A model generated the notes under the pieces. It was not told where the DNA came from. It made no database searches and saw only the letters and a program-made list of their open reading frames with translations. A stretch of 64,000 bases of DNA from JABFSM01 sp052389555 (GTDB taxonomy: Bacteria; Gemmatimonadota; Gemmatimonadetes; Gemmatimonadales; GWC2-71-9), in the NCBI GenBank assembly GCA_052389555.1, contig JBQTHV010000036.1, forward strand, positions 1 to 64,000, written 5' to 3'. Made by a program: the position numbers and the translations under genes. Of this stretch, positions 41,574-50,253 are shown in pieces (the stretch's first letter is position 1; the number at the start of each line of letters is the position of its first letter).

Positions 41574-42332
41574 CTACACGTGCTCCAGCAAAAGCTCCAG
41601 CTTCTTCCGCAGCTCACCCAGCCGTTTCGATTTGAACGCGTTCTTGGTCTGCTCGAGAACGTCGATCGTCTCCTGCACCGCCTGGTGAAGTTGCGCGCCT
41701 CGGGGACAATTGAGGAGCTGACAAGGGTGCTCGCTCACCGTACGCCCCGACAGGGCCCGCCCGAGCTGATCCAGGTCGGTCAGGGAGCCCATGACGTTGC
41801 GCAGGGTGAGGGAGAGAAACACATCGATCGCGGGGGCGGCGAGGTCACCGCCATCCTTGATGGGGGCAAGGTTCTCAAACTCCCGGCGCCAGTCGCGCAG
41901 CCGCCGCTCAGCGCTCTCGATGGCCCGATAGGAGCGAAACCGGCGGACCGCGGCTTCGACCTTGCCGAGCAACTCGGGGAAGTGCACCGGTTTGACCAGG
42001 TATGCCGCAACGGGCAGCTCGACGCAGGCAATCGCCGACCGAGTCGAGGGGTATCCGGTCAGAATGATCACGGGTAACCCGCCACTCGTCTCGGCGATGC
42101 GGCGAACCAGCTGAAGATCGGAATTCCCCGGCATCTCCAGATCCGTGATCAGTAGATCGAACCTCCCGGCGGCCGCACGAGCTTCAGCCTGGGCTCCGTC
42201 GGTAACGGTCTCGCACTCGTAGCCCTCGCGCCGCAGCAGTTCCGCAGTCGAAGTCAGAAACGTCATTTCGTCGTCGGCCAGCAAGATGCGGCCGTGGATC
42301 GCAGTCGCCGGGGTAACCGTTGCGTGACTCAT
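41574..42332 (-). CDS. Response regulator with helical output region
   Basis: The receiver domain runs from residues about 14-130, with acidic pair D20-D21, phospho-acceptor D64 (LLITDLEMPG) and K114 (YLVKPVHF). The C-terminal 120 residues are helical and carry no recognised DNA-binding or enzymatic motif. A single-domain-plus-coil output is therefore likely. It overlaps the kinase stop by 4 bp (ATGA) and is almost certainly its partner. Confidence 0.88.
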   Translation of the reverse strand: MSHATVTPATAIHGRILLADDEMTFLTSTAELLRREGYECETVTDGAQAEARAAAGRFDLLITDLEMPGNSDLQLVRRIAETSGGLPVIILTGYPSTRSAIACVELPVAAYLVKPVHFPELLGKVEAAVRRFRSYRAIESAERRLRDWRREFENLAPIKDGGDLAAPAIDVFLSLTLRNVMGSLTDLDQLGRALSGRTVSEHPCQLLNCPRGAQLHQAVQETIDVLEQTKNAFKSKRLGELRKKLELLLEHV

Positions 42333-45226
42333 GAGGTCGTTCCGGAAATAGGCATTCGCACCACGAATTCGGTTCCCCCATCCGGCGGATCGAGGATCTC
42401 GATCGAGCCGCCGATCGCTCGAAGCGAGCGATGGACCAGTGAAAGCCCGATCCCCATACCGCTAGTGGGCGAGCTCCTTCCTTTCGTACTGACGAACGGT
42501 TGGAAGAGCTGGGGCCGGATCGAGGGCGGAATCCCCGGCCCTTGATCGCGCACCCGCAGCACGAACTGCCCGTCGCTGGCCTCGGCCGTTACGGTGACCG
42601 TCCCACCCCGCGGGGAGGCCTCGACGGCGTTCTGCACGAGATTATACACCGACTGCCGCAGGACCGATTCCGGGATCGCTACTTCCGAAGGAACCCGGTC
42701 CAGGTCGGCGTGGATCTGCACCTGAGCCGGCCGGTTGAGCTGCGTCAGCAAGGCCACCGCGTCGCCGATGAGGGTGCGCACCCCAGCTTGGCCGCTCCCA
42801 TTTGTTTCGGGACGGTAGGTCTCGTAGAGCTGGCGGGTCACCCTCGCGATGCGGCCAATCTCGCGCTCCATCGCCCCGACGTAATGAAAGTGCGGGTGCT
42901 CGCTCGGAATCGCATCGCGCAGGAGCAGAAAGGCATTCTGGATGCCGGCCAGCGGGTTATTGATCTCGTGCGCCACGCGAGCGGCCAGGCGGCCCATCGT
43001 GCTCAGCGTTTCCACCTCGCGCAGCTGCGCCTCGGCGCGCCGCCGCGCGGTGATGTCCAGACCCTCGGCCAGGAGCTGGACGACCTCGCCATGGGTGTCG
43101 CAGATCGGCTTGATCGAGAAGTCGAGAATGAGGACCTCCCCGCCGGGCCGGGCGGCCTCAACTTCGAGAGTTACCAGCTCGCCACTGCGAGCCCGATCGA
43201 GCGCGCTGGCAATCCGGTCCCGCACCTCGCCGGTCGGCCACCAGGGGAGATCCCGCAACGCGGCCTGCCGGCGATCGCCGAGCGAATCGCCCGAGGGCAG
43301 GAGCGCCAAGGCCGCAGAATTGGCCTCCAGCACCCGGCCTTCGCGATCGAGGAGAACCTGGACGTGGTGGGCGCTAGCGAACACCGCCCGGAACCGAAGC
43401 TCACTGCTCTCGCGCTCCTGCTCGACCCGCTCCCGCTCGCTGATGTCGCCGCTCACGCCCAGCATCTTCGCAGGGGATCCATCCGCGGCCCGCTCGCTTA
43501 CATGCCCGCGATCCACCAGCCACTGCCATTCGCCGGATTCCCGGCGGCGGCGGTAGCGCGCTTCGTACATCGGCGTGAGCCCTTGCAAGTGGGCGTGCAG
43601 CACCGCCTCGACTTGCCGGCGGTCCTCGGGATGCACCAGCTCGGTCCAGCCACCCTCCCTCACTTCCTGGCCTGTCGCACTGGCCCGAATCCGCCCGGGA
43701 CGAGGTTGGCCGGAGAGATCCCAGGACCACGCGCGATCCACCGCTCGCCCCAGGGCAAGCCGGAGGCGCGCCGCCTCAGCGGCGCGAGCGTTGGCCTGGA
43801 GGGTTCGTCCCAGCTGCAACGAGAGGCCGACGAGCCCGCTCATGACCAGGCCGAAGGCAAGCACCAGGTTGGGGAGACCGGTCGGCAGGCGCGCCCGCAG
43901 TTCGTGGGTCGGCCAGACCAGGAGCTCCCAGGTCATGTCATCGAAGGAGAGCAGCGTGCGGTCCAGCAAGCTCTCGTCGGGAAGAGGACGGCTGCGCGAG
44001 CCGGTGAGCGTCCGTCCCCGCCAGATCACACTTCGATGGAAACCGTCGGCCGAGTCTGCGGCGATACCCCCCAGCATTTGATCAATCCGAAGCAGCCCTA
44101 CGACGAACCCCTCGCACCCGCCCGGGAGACATCGCGGCACCGCGACCGCGATGGAATTCGCCGAATCGTTGAGCGCGAAATGGCGAACCGTGTCGGCGTC
44201 CTGCGACCTCCACGCGGAGGCCAGCTGCAAGCCCAGCTGCGCGCGGAGGACGAGTGAATCCGCGGTCGGCGGCACAATGAGCGGCGAAGGTCCGCTGCGG
44301 GCAACCCAGGCGATATGGGTCACCCCGGGTTCGCCGGCGCCAACGCCCTGCACGTACTCGGTCCAGGTTCGGGTCCCGACCACCCCGGGCGTGGACAGCA
44401 AAGCAATCCGGCCCAGAGTTAGGTTAACCCGCGCCATGGCCTCGCTGAGCTGGTCCTCGGTGGCGCGAGCGACGCTTCGCACCAACGCCGCGTGATCGTC
44501 GCGCTGGGTCTGGACCAGGGCCCTCCACAGGAACAGTACGGCCACGAGGCTGGCCAGTCCCACTCCGGGGGGCACCCACGCGGGGTAGGCTGACGGAAGC
44601 CACACCCGATTCCAGGCCACCGAGGTAAGACACAATCCCAGCACCAGGAGCCCCACCGAGACCTGCGGAGAGGCCCCCGCCACCGCCCCGAACTGCACCT
44701 CCCGCGAGAGCCCGAACACCTGGGTGAACAGGATGGACAGACTCACCGCCACGATCACCAATCCGGAGAGACCCACCACGAAGGTGGCCGCGGATTCGTC
44801 CCGGAACCGGCTGGCAGTAAGCATCAAAGCCACGCCGCCGAGCACAAACCCAAGCGCGGTCGCGAGGGGAATCGGCTGCGGGTTAATGAGACCGGGCCGC
44901 GTGGGGACGTCGGGCACCGCGAACGGGGCGAGGGGAGCGAGCTCGAAACCGGCGAGCTGAACCAGCGCGAGATATCCGATGACTGCGGGCAGGGCCGCGA
45001 TGGCGATCGCGATTCGGCGCCAGCCCCGTTCCTGGGTCAGAGCGGCCAAACCCAGCCCGATAAGACCGATGGTGGCGAGCGGACGGATGGGGGGCCGACT
45101 CAGGAATGGCTGAATAAGCCAGCGCCAGTCGGCGATCCATCCCATCAGGCCAAGGCCGCCGAGCACCACCAGCAGCCACCCGGTCGACCGCCATGGACCG
45201 CGCCACTGAAACAGCCGTCCTGCCAT
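42329..45226 (-). CDS. Membrane sensor histidine kinase with PAS domains
   Basis: A 965-residue kinase. The N-terminal half carries several membrane helices (WLLVVLGGLGLMGWIADW to LVAVLFLWRALV) and an extracytoplasmic CHASE-like sensing region. Two PAS domains follow (ALGRAVDRAWSWDLSGQ..., FRAVFASAHHVQVLLDREG...). The HisKA box ARVAHEINNPLAGIQ has His at about 753. The catalytic domain has NLVQNAVEA, DQGPGIP and GMGIGLS. It is followed by its response regulator. The signal is unknown. Confidence 0.9.
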   Translation of the reverse strand: MAGRLFQWRGPWRSTGWLLVVLGGLGLMGWIADWRWLIQPFLSRPPIRPLATIGLIGLGLAALTQERGWRRIAIAIAALPAVIGYLALVQLAGFELAPLAPFAVPDVPTRPGLINPQPIPLATALGFVLGGVALMLTASRFRDESAATFVVGLSGLVIVAVSLSILFTQVFGLSREVQFGAVAGASPQVSVGLLVLGLCLTSVAWNRVWLPSAYPAWVPPGVGLASLVAVLFLWRALVQTQRDDHAALVRSVARATEDQLSEAMARVNLTLGRIALLSTPGVVGTRTWTEYVQGVGAGEPGVTHIAWVARSGPSPLIVPPTADSLVLRAQLGLQLASAWRSQDADTVRHFALNDSANSIAVAVPRCLPGGCEGFVVGLLRIDQMLGGIAADSADGFHRSVIWRGRTLTGSRSRPLPDESLLDRTLLSFDDMTWELLVWPTHELRARLPTGLPNLVLAFGLVMSGLVGLSLQLGRTLQANARAAEAARLRLALGRAVDRAWSWDLSGQPRPGRIRASATGQEVREGGWTELVHPEDRRQVEAVLHAHLQGLTPMYEARYRRRRESGEWQWLVDRGHVSERAADGSPAKMLGVSGDISERERVEQERESSELRFRAVFASAHHVQVLLDREGRVLEANSAALALLPSGDSLGDRRQAALRDLPWWPTGEVRDRIASALDRARSGELVTLEVEAARPGGEVLILDFSIKPICDTHGEVVQLLAEGLDITARRRAEAQLREVETLSTMGRLAARVAHEINNPLAGIQNAFLLLRDAIPSEHPHFHYVGAMEREIGRIARVTRQLYETYRPETNGSGQAGVRTLIGDAVALLTQLNRPAQVQIHADLDRVPSEVAIPESVLRQSVYNLVQNAVEASPRGGTVTVTAEASDGQFVLRVRDQGPGIPPSIRPQLFQPFVSTKGRSSPTSGMGIGLSLVHRSLRAIGGSIEILDPPDGGTEFVVRMPISGTTS

Positions 45227-45614
45227 AGGCCCTCGGGGTGAGCGCTACCCAATACGCACGAAGGCACGAGTAGCCGTCCGGGCTAAGCTCGTGCCTTCAA
45301 CGGGCGGACCGAAAGTGCCGCTCGTCAAGGAGAACCCGGCAGGCCGGGCCTCTGTGTGTTCCACCGCGCTTCCCTCGTCATGTTAGTGACGCGTTGCAGG
45401 TCGCGCAAGGCGAGCCAGACGGAATCGTGACCCTTGCGGCTCGGAGCGACGCGCCGTAACATTGGGTCAGCATAACGATTCAGCAGGCGCCGGATATGTC
45501 GGCGCCCGCCTTGCCGGATGGAGCGCGGCTCCATCAGTCGAAGGCGCCACTCCCTGATTCGCTCGGGAGCGGCGCCTTTCTTGTTTGCGACCTGAGAACG
45601 AGGTTCGAACCCTC
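45227..45614. other. 388-bp gap with two strong hairpins and one small doubtful frame
   Basis: The gap between the kinase and DUF1328 holds a hairpin at 45260-45298: an 11-bp perfect stem GAAGGCACGAG/CTCGTGCCTTC with an inner AGCC/GGCT stem. A second hairpin at 45541-45578 is followed by TTTCTTG on the plus strand (see its own entry). A minus-strand frame of 69 codons (45325-45534, LLNRYADPMLRR...) is open but has no ribosome-binding site, and I do not recognise it. An unannotated small RNA is possible. No known riboswitch, tmRNA, 6S or SRP signature was found. Confidence 0.5.
45541..45578 (+). terminator. Hairpin followed by T-rich tract, terminator-like
   Basis: AAGGCGCC-A-CTCCC pairs with GGGAG-C-GGCGCCTT, followed by TCTTGTTT. 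It lies 36 bp before the DUF1328 ATG, so it ends some upstream plus-strand transcript or acts as an attenuator for DUF1328. Confidence 0.6.
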
Positions 45615-45950
45615 ATGCTGCTTCGCGCCGCGCTCGCATTCCTGGTGCTCGCCTTCCTGGCAGGCCTGGCTGGATTCTCAGGCATCGCGGCGGCATCGGC
45701 CGGCCTGGTTCGAACCTTTTTCTTCGGATTCGTAAGTGGGTTTGTGGTCTTGCTGCTGACGGGACTCGCGACCGCGCGTGATCATCGCGCCGAGGCAGGT
45801 CGAGCGGCGGGAGTTCGAAGGAAGGAAGGAAGGAAGGATAGGCCCGGATTGCTCGAATCCCACCCGTATGAGCATCCGACCCTGACCGTCGCCCAGACGG
45901 CCTCCCCGGCCACTGGGCGGCGGGGCCTATTCCCTTACTGCAGTAAGTAG
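45615..45950 (+). CDS. DUF1328 (YtjA-like) small membrane protein with extended tail
   Basis: The first 55 residues (LLRAALAFLVLAFLAGLAGF, AAASAGLVRTFFFGF, GFVVLLLTGLA) match the two-helix DUF1328 family, which is normally only about 55-60 residues. Here the frame runs 111 residues because a GAAG tetranucleotide tract at about 45819-45837 sits in the tail. A change in copy number would shift the frame. Everything after about residue 60 is likely not functional. ATG 45615 is the family start. Function unknown. Confidence 0.8.
   Translation: MLLRAALAFLVLAFLAGLAGFSGIAAASAGLVRTFFFGFVSGFVVLLLTGLATARDHRAEAGRAAGVRRKEGRKDRPGLLESHPYEHPTLTVAQTASPATGRRGLFPYCSK
45819..45837. repeat. Tetranucleotide microsatellite (GAAG)n in the DUF1328 tail
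   Basis: About four to five GAAG/AAGG units in tandem. It is a possible slippage site. Confidence 0.8.
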
Positions 45951-46047
45951 TAAGCAGGAGGTAGTGAGAAGGGACAGACCTTGTCGGTGCAAAGACCTCG
46001 CATCGGCAAGTTCTGTCCCTTCTTACTACGTCCTACTTACTACCTCC
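45942..46047. repeat. Long palindromic repeat (AGTAAGTAGTAAG / CTTACTACG words)
   Basis: Left arm from 45942 (AGTAAGTAGTAAGCAGGAGG, then AGTGAGAAGGGACAGA) pairs with the right arm 46007-46047 (TCTGTCCCTTCTTACTACG, then CTACTTACTACCTCC). It would form a long, slightly imperfect hairpin. It fills the convergent gap between DUF1328 and the secreted SOD-like gene. Confidence 0.85.
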
Positions 46048-46050
46048 TAA

Positions 46051-46455
46051 TCAGCTACCCCCAACCGCTCTCAGTTCCCCACACGCCACCACACCCCCGC
46101 TTCCGTGCACCTGGATGATGTGGCTACCGGTTTCCGGTGGCGCGACCGCGAGCGTAACGGACGCCTGCGCGGTGCCTCCGGGGCCGATCTGAAGACTCGG
46201 GTAGCCCGAGCCCTCGATCCCACCGGACGATGCACAGGTGCCCGTGTGCATGTGCCAAGCAAGACTCGAGTTCGGAGCCCCATTGCGAATCGAGATGATG
46301 AAGTGCGTGGATCCGTCCTTCGCCTCGGCAGTCGCCCCGCCGCGGACCTGGCTGTTTCCGACCGGCTCGAGAATCGCTCGCCACTTTGGAGCCGGCGCCG
46401 CACTCGCCATGAGGCCAGCCGCGAGCACCGCGCTGGCCGCGTTTGTGAACAACAA
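46051..46455 (-). CDS. Secreted small protein with Cu/Zn-SOD- or CHRD-like features
   Basis: A signal peptide (SAVLAAGLMASAAPAP) is followed by a small beta-rich domain. It holds HMHTGTCASSGG and VACGELRAVGG, reminiscent of the histidine-plus-disulfide arrangement in CHRD or SOD-like domains. Its start is TTG at 46455, with a perfect GGGAGG ribosome-binding site six bases upstream. 134 residues. The enzymatic role is unproven. The 3' end lies next to the palindromic repeat. Confidence 0.6.
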   Translation of the reverse strand: MLFTNAASAVLAAGLMASAAPAPKWRAILEPVGNSQVRGGATAEAKDGSTHFIISIRNGAPNSSLAWHMHTGTCASSGGIEGSGYPSLQIGPGGTAQASVTLAVAPPETGSHIIQVHGSGGVVACGELRAVGGS

Positions 46456-46563
46456 GTTTCCTCCCTGTATCAGAACTGGTCAGCGGGTCCACTTCGGGCC
46501 CGCCGAAAGGAGACGTAACCCCCCTGAAAAAATCGCACGATCCGATCCCGCCGGGTAGTTCGC

Positions 46564-46854
46564 TCAGTATGCCCCGCGAAGGACATGATCCGGCTCGGCC
46601 ATGGTATGCACGGTCGCGAGGAACCGCTTGGCGAGCTTGTCGAGCTCGCTCTCGCCGGGTTGGTTGGTCTCGACGGTCACCAGGGTGTAGTGGCCACCTT
46701 CCGCCTGCACCGAAATGCTGAGCTGGCCGATCGAGCCCGCAAATCGTCGCCGGCGCGCTCCTTCTTCCACCGGCGAGAGCCGGGTCCCGAAAAACTCCGT
46801 CGCGTGGCGGACGACGGTGGTAGGGGAGACGGTAGTTCGGTGGAAGTATTTCAT
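46564..46854 (-). CDS. Conserved hypothetical protein, 96 residues
   Basis: A small cytoplasmic protein starting MKYFHRTTVSPTTVVRHATEF and containing ISVQAEGGHYTLVTVETNQPGESELDKL. No catalytic motif is obvious. The shape (strands with a C-terminal helix) is compatible with a small ligand-binding fold. It lies alone between the SOD-like gene and the inositol pair. I do not recognise it. Confidence 0.7.
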   Translation of the reverse strand: MKYFHRTTVSPTTVVRHATEFFGTRLSPVEEGARRRRFAGSIGQLSISVQAEGGHYTLVTVETNQPGESELDKLAKRFLATVHTMAEPDHVLRGAY

Positions 46855-46855
46855 A

Positions 46856-46925
46856 GTTGTGAGTCGTCAGTCATCCGACATCAGTCGCCAGTCGACTATG
46901 GACTGAGGACTGAAGACTAACGACT
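46856..46925. repeat. Degenerate tandem/inverted repeat (CAGTC/GACTGA words)
   Basis: CGTCAGTCATCCGACATCAG words on the left face GACTGAGGACTGAAGACTAA words on the right, so the segment can form a hairpin. It sits between ino1 and the hypothetical protein. Words match 36376-36408. Confidence 0.8.
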
Positions 46926-46926
46926 C

Positions 46927-48267
46927 CTACTCCTTTCCATACTCGTAATACTCAACTCCCAAGTGCGTGATCGGCTCTTCGCCCATCAGGTAGCGGAGCG
47001 TGTTCTTCAGCTTGGTCTGCTGAATGAAGAGGTCGTGTTCGGGGTAGAGTCCCGGGGCCACCTGGGGACTCTTGAAATAGAACGAGAGCCACTCCTGAAT
47101 TCCGAAGAATCCGGCTCGCTGGGCCAGATCGAAGAACAGCGCGAGGTCGAGCACGAGCGGAGCGGCGAGGATCGAATCCCGGCACAGGAAATCGACCTTG
47201 ATTTGCATCGGATAGCCGCACCAGCCGAAGATGTCGATGTTGTCCCACCCTTCCTTGTTGTCGCCGCGGGGCGGGTAATAGTTGATGCGGACTTTGTGAT
47301 ACAGGTTGCCGTAGAGCTCGGGGTACATCCGGGGCTGCAGGATGTATTCGAGGACGCCGAGTTTGGATTCTTCCTTGGTCTTGAAGCTCTCCGGATCGTC
47401 CAGCACCTCGCCGTCGCGATTGCCCAGGATGTTGGTGGAATACCAGCCTGACACGCCGAGCATGCGGGCCTTGAACATGGGCGAGAGGACCGTCTTTACC
47501 ATCGTCTGCCCGGTCTTGAAGTCCTTGCCTCCGATCGCGACTTTGCGCCGCTCGGCCAACTCGATCATCGCCGGGATATCGACCGTGAGGTTCGGTGCGC
47601 CATTCGCAAACGGCACACCCTCCATGAGCGCAGCCCAGGCGTACAGCATGGATGGAGCAATCGCGGGGTCGTTGCTGTCCATGGCCCGCTCGAAGGCGGC
47701 GAGGGTCTCGTGGGGGGGCCCCGGAGCGATGAAAATTTCGGTCGAGGCGCACCAGACCATCACCATCCGCTCGCATCCGGTGCGCGCCTTGAAGCCGCGA
47801 ATGTCTTGCCGCAGCGCCTCCGCCCGCTCCCGCTTGGTGGCGCCTTGCTTCACGTTGGATCCCTGCAGCCGTTTCACATAGTACTGATCGAAGACGGCCG
47901 GCATGGGGGCAATGGATTCCAGAAAATCCCGGATCGGCTCGACATGCTCGTGGCGATCGAGCACTCCCCCCTTGAGCGCGGCCTGATAGGCATTGTCGGG
48001 AATCGGATCCCACGCCCCGAAGACCAGGTCTGCAAGCCGCGCGAGCGGCACGAAATCCTTGATGAACGGCGCTCGCCCCTCGGTCCGCTTGCCGAGCCGG
48101 ATGGTGGCGAGCTGGGTGAGTGAGCCGAACGGCTTGGTGCGACCCCGCCGGACCAGCTCCACCCCGGCGATGAAGGTCGTGGCGACCGCGCCCAGACCGA
48201 CGCACAGCACACCCAGCTTGCCGCTCGCGGGCGCGATGGGCCGGCCGTTCGTCTCGGCGGGAGCCAT
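46927..48267 (-). CDS. ino1: Inositol-3-phosphate synthase
   Basis: It converts glucose-6-phosphate to L-myo-inositol-1-phosphate (1D-myo-inositol 3-phosphate) with NAD. GVLCVGLGAVATTFIAGVEL (Rossmann), GGKDFKTGQTMVKTVL, NILGNRDGEVLDD and WDNIDIFGWCGYPMQIKVDF are diagnostic. 446 residues. It is followed, in the same orientation, by a CDP-alcohol transferase. Together the two would make an inositol phospholipid. Confidence 0.94.
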   Translation of the reverse strand: MAPAETNGRPIAPASGKLGVLCVGLGAVATTFIAGVELVRRGRTKPFGSLTQLATIRLGKRTEGRAPFIKDFVPLARLADLVFGAWDPIPDNAYQAALKGGVLDRHEHVEPIRDFLESIAPMPAVFDQYYVKRLQGSNVKQGATKRERAEALRQDIRGFKARTGCERMVMVWCASTEIFIAPGPPHETLAAFERAMDSNDPAIAPSMLYAWAALMEGVPFANGAPNLTVDIPAMIELAERRKVAIGGKDFKTGQTMVKTVLSPMFKARMLGVSGWYSTNILGNRDGEVLDDPESFKTKEESKLGVLEYILQPRMYPELYGNLYHKVRINYYPPRGDNKEGWDNIDIFGWCGYPMQIKVDFLCRDSILAAPLVLDLALFFDLAQRAGFFGIQEWLSFYFKSPQVAPGLYPEHDLFIQQTKLKNTLRYLMGEEPITHLGVEYYEYGKE

Positions 48268-48268
48268 C

Positions 48269-48898
48269 TCAGGTCCTTTCCTGGCGGGTTATGTGATGAA
48301 CGTAGACGAACCGCTGCACGACGGTGATCGTGGAGAAGACCGCCAGCACCGCCACGATAGTCTGGAGGACGGTAACGGTGAGGGGGCCGTGGCCGACCAG
48401 AATGGTCGGGACTCCGATCGCCAGCAGCCGCTCGGCCCGCTGCACCAACCCGACCTTGCACTCGAGGCCGAGCCCTTCCGCCCGCGCCCGCGCGTACGAA
48501 ACCAGCAAGGAACTGAGCACCGCGATCATGCACAGCGTGACGGTTTCGATGCGCCAGGGGACCCCGGGCTCCCGGAGCAGAAAGACCGCGATGCCGATGA
48601 AGGTGACTCCGTCGCCCACCCGGTCGAGGGTGGAATCATAGAAGGCGCCGAATTTGGAGACTCGGTGGCCGTGCCGCGCCACCTGGCCGTCAAACGTATC
48701 GACGATTCCGCTGCCAATCAGCAGTATCCCGCCGAGCCGGATCCACCCTCCCCCATACGCGATCGCCGAAAGCACAACGAGTACCGCGCCGATCGTCGTG
48801 ATCGTGTTCGGCGGCACGTGCTGCCGATGCAGCCACTCCGCGATGGGAAACGTCGCGGAGAGAAAGCCCCGCTCAACTGCCTTCGGGACCAGCTTCAT
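48269..48898 (-). CDS. CDP-alcohol phosphatidyltransferase (phosphatidylinositol-phosphate synthase-like)
   Basis: An integral membrane enzyme that joins a CDP-diacylglycerol to an alcohol. The family signature D-G-x2-A-R-x8-G-x3-D-x3-D is complete in DTFDGQVARHGHRVSKFGA then YDSTLDR. About six membrane helices. It is 1 bp from ino1, so inositol 1-phosphate is the likely acceptor. Phosphatidylglycerophosphate synthase is an alternative. 209 residues. Confidence 0.83.
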   Translation of the reverse strand: MKLVPKAVERGFLSATFPIAEWLHRQHVPPNTITTIGAVLVVLSAIAYGGGWIRLGGILLIGSGIVDTFDGQVARHGHRVSKFGAFYDSTLDRVGDGVTFIGIAVFLLREPGVPWRIETVTLCMIAVLSSLLVSYARARAEGLGLECKVGLVQRAERLLAIGVPTILVGHGPLTVTVLQTIVAVLAVFSTITVVQRFVYVHHITRQERT

Positions 48899-49002
48899 CG
48901 GGTTTCGAGGCTGCCGGCGCTAGGATGGAGCATCGAGAGTGGCAAGGCTTGCGCGCGGGTGAAGATAGCGGGAGAGGTCCGGCGCGGCAAACCGGTGCAC
49001 CC

Positions 49003-50253
49003 CTAATGATAGAGCAGCACGGATGCACGCCGGAGCTCCCAGGCCGCTCGTGCGGCACTCCATCCGGCGGTGATCTGCCCCGCTGGCATGCCGGCAACCA
49101 GGGCTTGACGCAGCGCAGGGCCTCCAGCCAGGCGGTCGAAATGAGCTTCGCGAAAGCCGATGCGATCGGGGTGGACCTGCTGCACCGCGACCAGCAATGC
49201 CACTGCCGCGGCCGTCGGGTCGTAGCGGTGAGGACGGGTAAGCACGAGCCGGATACCCACAACCGGCACGCCGGCGAACTTTCCATCACCGGGATCGGAG
49301 GGTGTGAATTGCACCGAATCGAACCGGACGCCCCGGGCTTCGGGCTCGAGCGCCGCCATCACGCGGGGGACGTCGAGCCACGGTGCTCCGATCTGGTGGA
49401 ACGGCGCGTCGGTTCCCCGTCCCACCGAGAGTGCGGTCCCCTCGAACAGGCACAGCCCCGGATAGTGAAACAGGCCCTCCAGATCGCGAAGATTCGGACT
49501 GGGGGGGACAAAAGGAAGACCGGTTTCGCCCAGCGGCATGGAGCGGGACCATCCCACCGCCGGCACTACGCGGAGATCGGCGCCGATGCCGAGCTCTCGA
49601 TTGGCCAGGCGCGCGAGTTCGGCCAATGTCATGCCGTGCCGCATCGGCATGGCCAGCGGGCCGACGAAGGACCGATACGCCGAATCCAGCACGTTGCCCT
49701 GCACCGCACCGCCGATCGGGTTAGGCCGGTCCAGGACGATGACGGTGCGGCCGAGCCGAACCGCCGCGCGCATGACCTCGATCGTCGTGCTGAGGTAGGT
49801 GTAGTACCGGGCTCCTACGTCGGGGAGATCGACCAGGATTACCTGGACCCCCGCGAGCATCGAATCGCTCGGCTGCCGGCGCTCCCCATAGAGGCTGTAG
49901 ATTGGAAGACCGGTGGCGCTGTCGATCGTCGAGGCTACCGGCTGGCCCGGCGCAGCGCTCCCCCGAAAGCCGTGCTCGGGGCTCATCAGCGCCACCAGCC
50001 GGACGCGCGCATCGAGAAGGCGCTCGACATCGCTCCTACCGCGGGCATCGATGCCGGCCTGGTTCGATACCAGGGCCACCGTGCGGTCCCGAACCAAGTG
50101 GACGCTGTCCCGGAGGAGGACCTCAATCCCGGGCCGCACACGGGGTTCCGGCGCCGGCGCCGGCGCCCCGGCTGGCGCACACGCTGAAACCGCAACCAGG
50201 GCGATTATCCAACCCTCTTTCCCGCCGAGATACCCGTGTCGATTCGCCGTCAC
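49003..50253 (-). CDS. namZ: Exo-beta-N-acetylmuramidase NamZ-type lipoprotein (DUF1343)
   Basis: NamZ-type enzymes remove terminal MurNAc from peptidoglycan fragments. MSPEHGFRG, DLPDVGARYYTY, PPSPNLRDLEGLFHYPGLCLFEGT and GPLAMPMRHGMTLAELA are family motifs. The signal peptide has a lipobox-like VAVSAC, predicting a lipoprotein. The start is GTG 50253, overlapping nagZ by 18 bp head to head. 416 residues. It belongs to a probable muropeptide-recovery locus. Confidence 0.85.
   Translation of the reverse strand: MTANRHGYLGGKEGWIIALVAVSACAPAGAPAPAPEPRVRPGIEVLLRDSVHLVRDRTVALVSNQAGIDARGRSDVERLLDARVRLVALMSPEHGFRGSAAPGQPVASTIDSATGLPIYSLYGERRQPSDSMLAGVQVILVDLPDVGARYYTYLSTTIEVMRAAVRLGRTVIVLDRPNPIGGAVQGNVLDSAYRSFVGPLAMPMRHGMTLAELARLANRELGIGADLRVVPAVGWSRSMPLGETGLPFVPPSPNLRDLEGLFHYPGLCLFEGTALSVGRGTDAPFHQIGAPWLDVPRVMAALEPEARGVRFDSVQFTPSDPGDGKFAGVPVVGIRLVLTRPHRYDPTAAAVALLVAVQQVHPDRIGFREAHFDRLAGGPALRQALVAGMPAGQITAGWSAARAAWELRRASVLLYH

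Noticed and set aside
45325..45534. 69-codon minus-strand frame as a gene
   Set aside because: No ribosome-binding site, no recognised family, and it crosses an intergenic region with strong hairpins. Reported only as doubtful.
45227..45614. Riboswitch, tmRNA, RNase P RNA, 6S or SRP RNA
   Set aside because: None of their conserved core motifs could be found on either strand.
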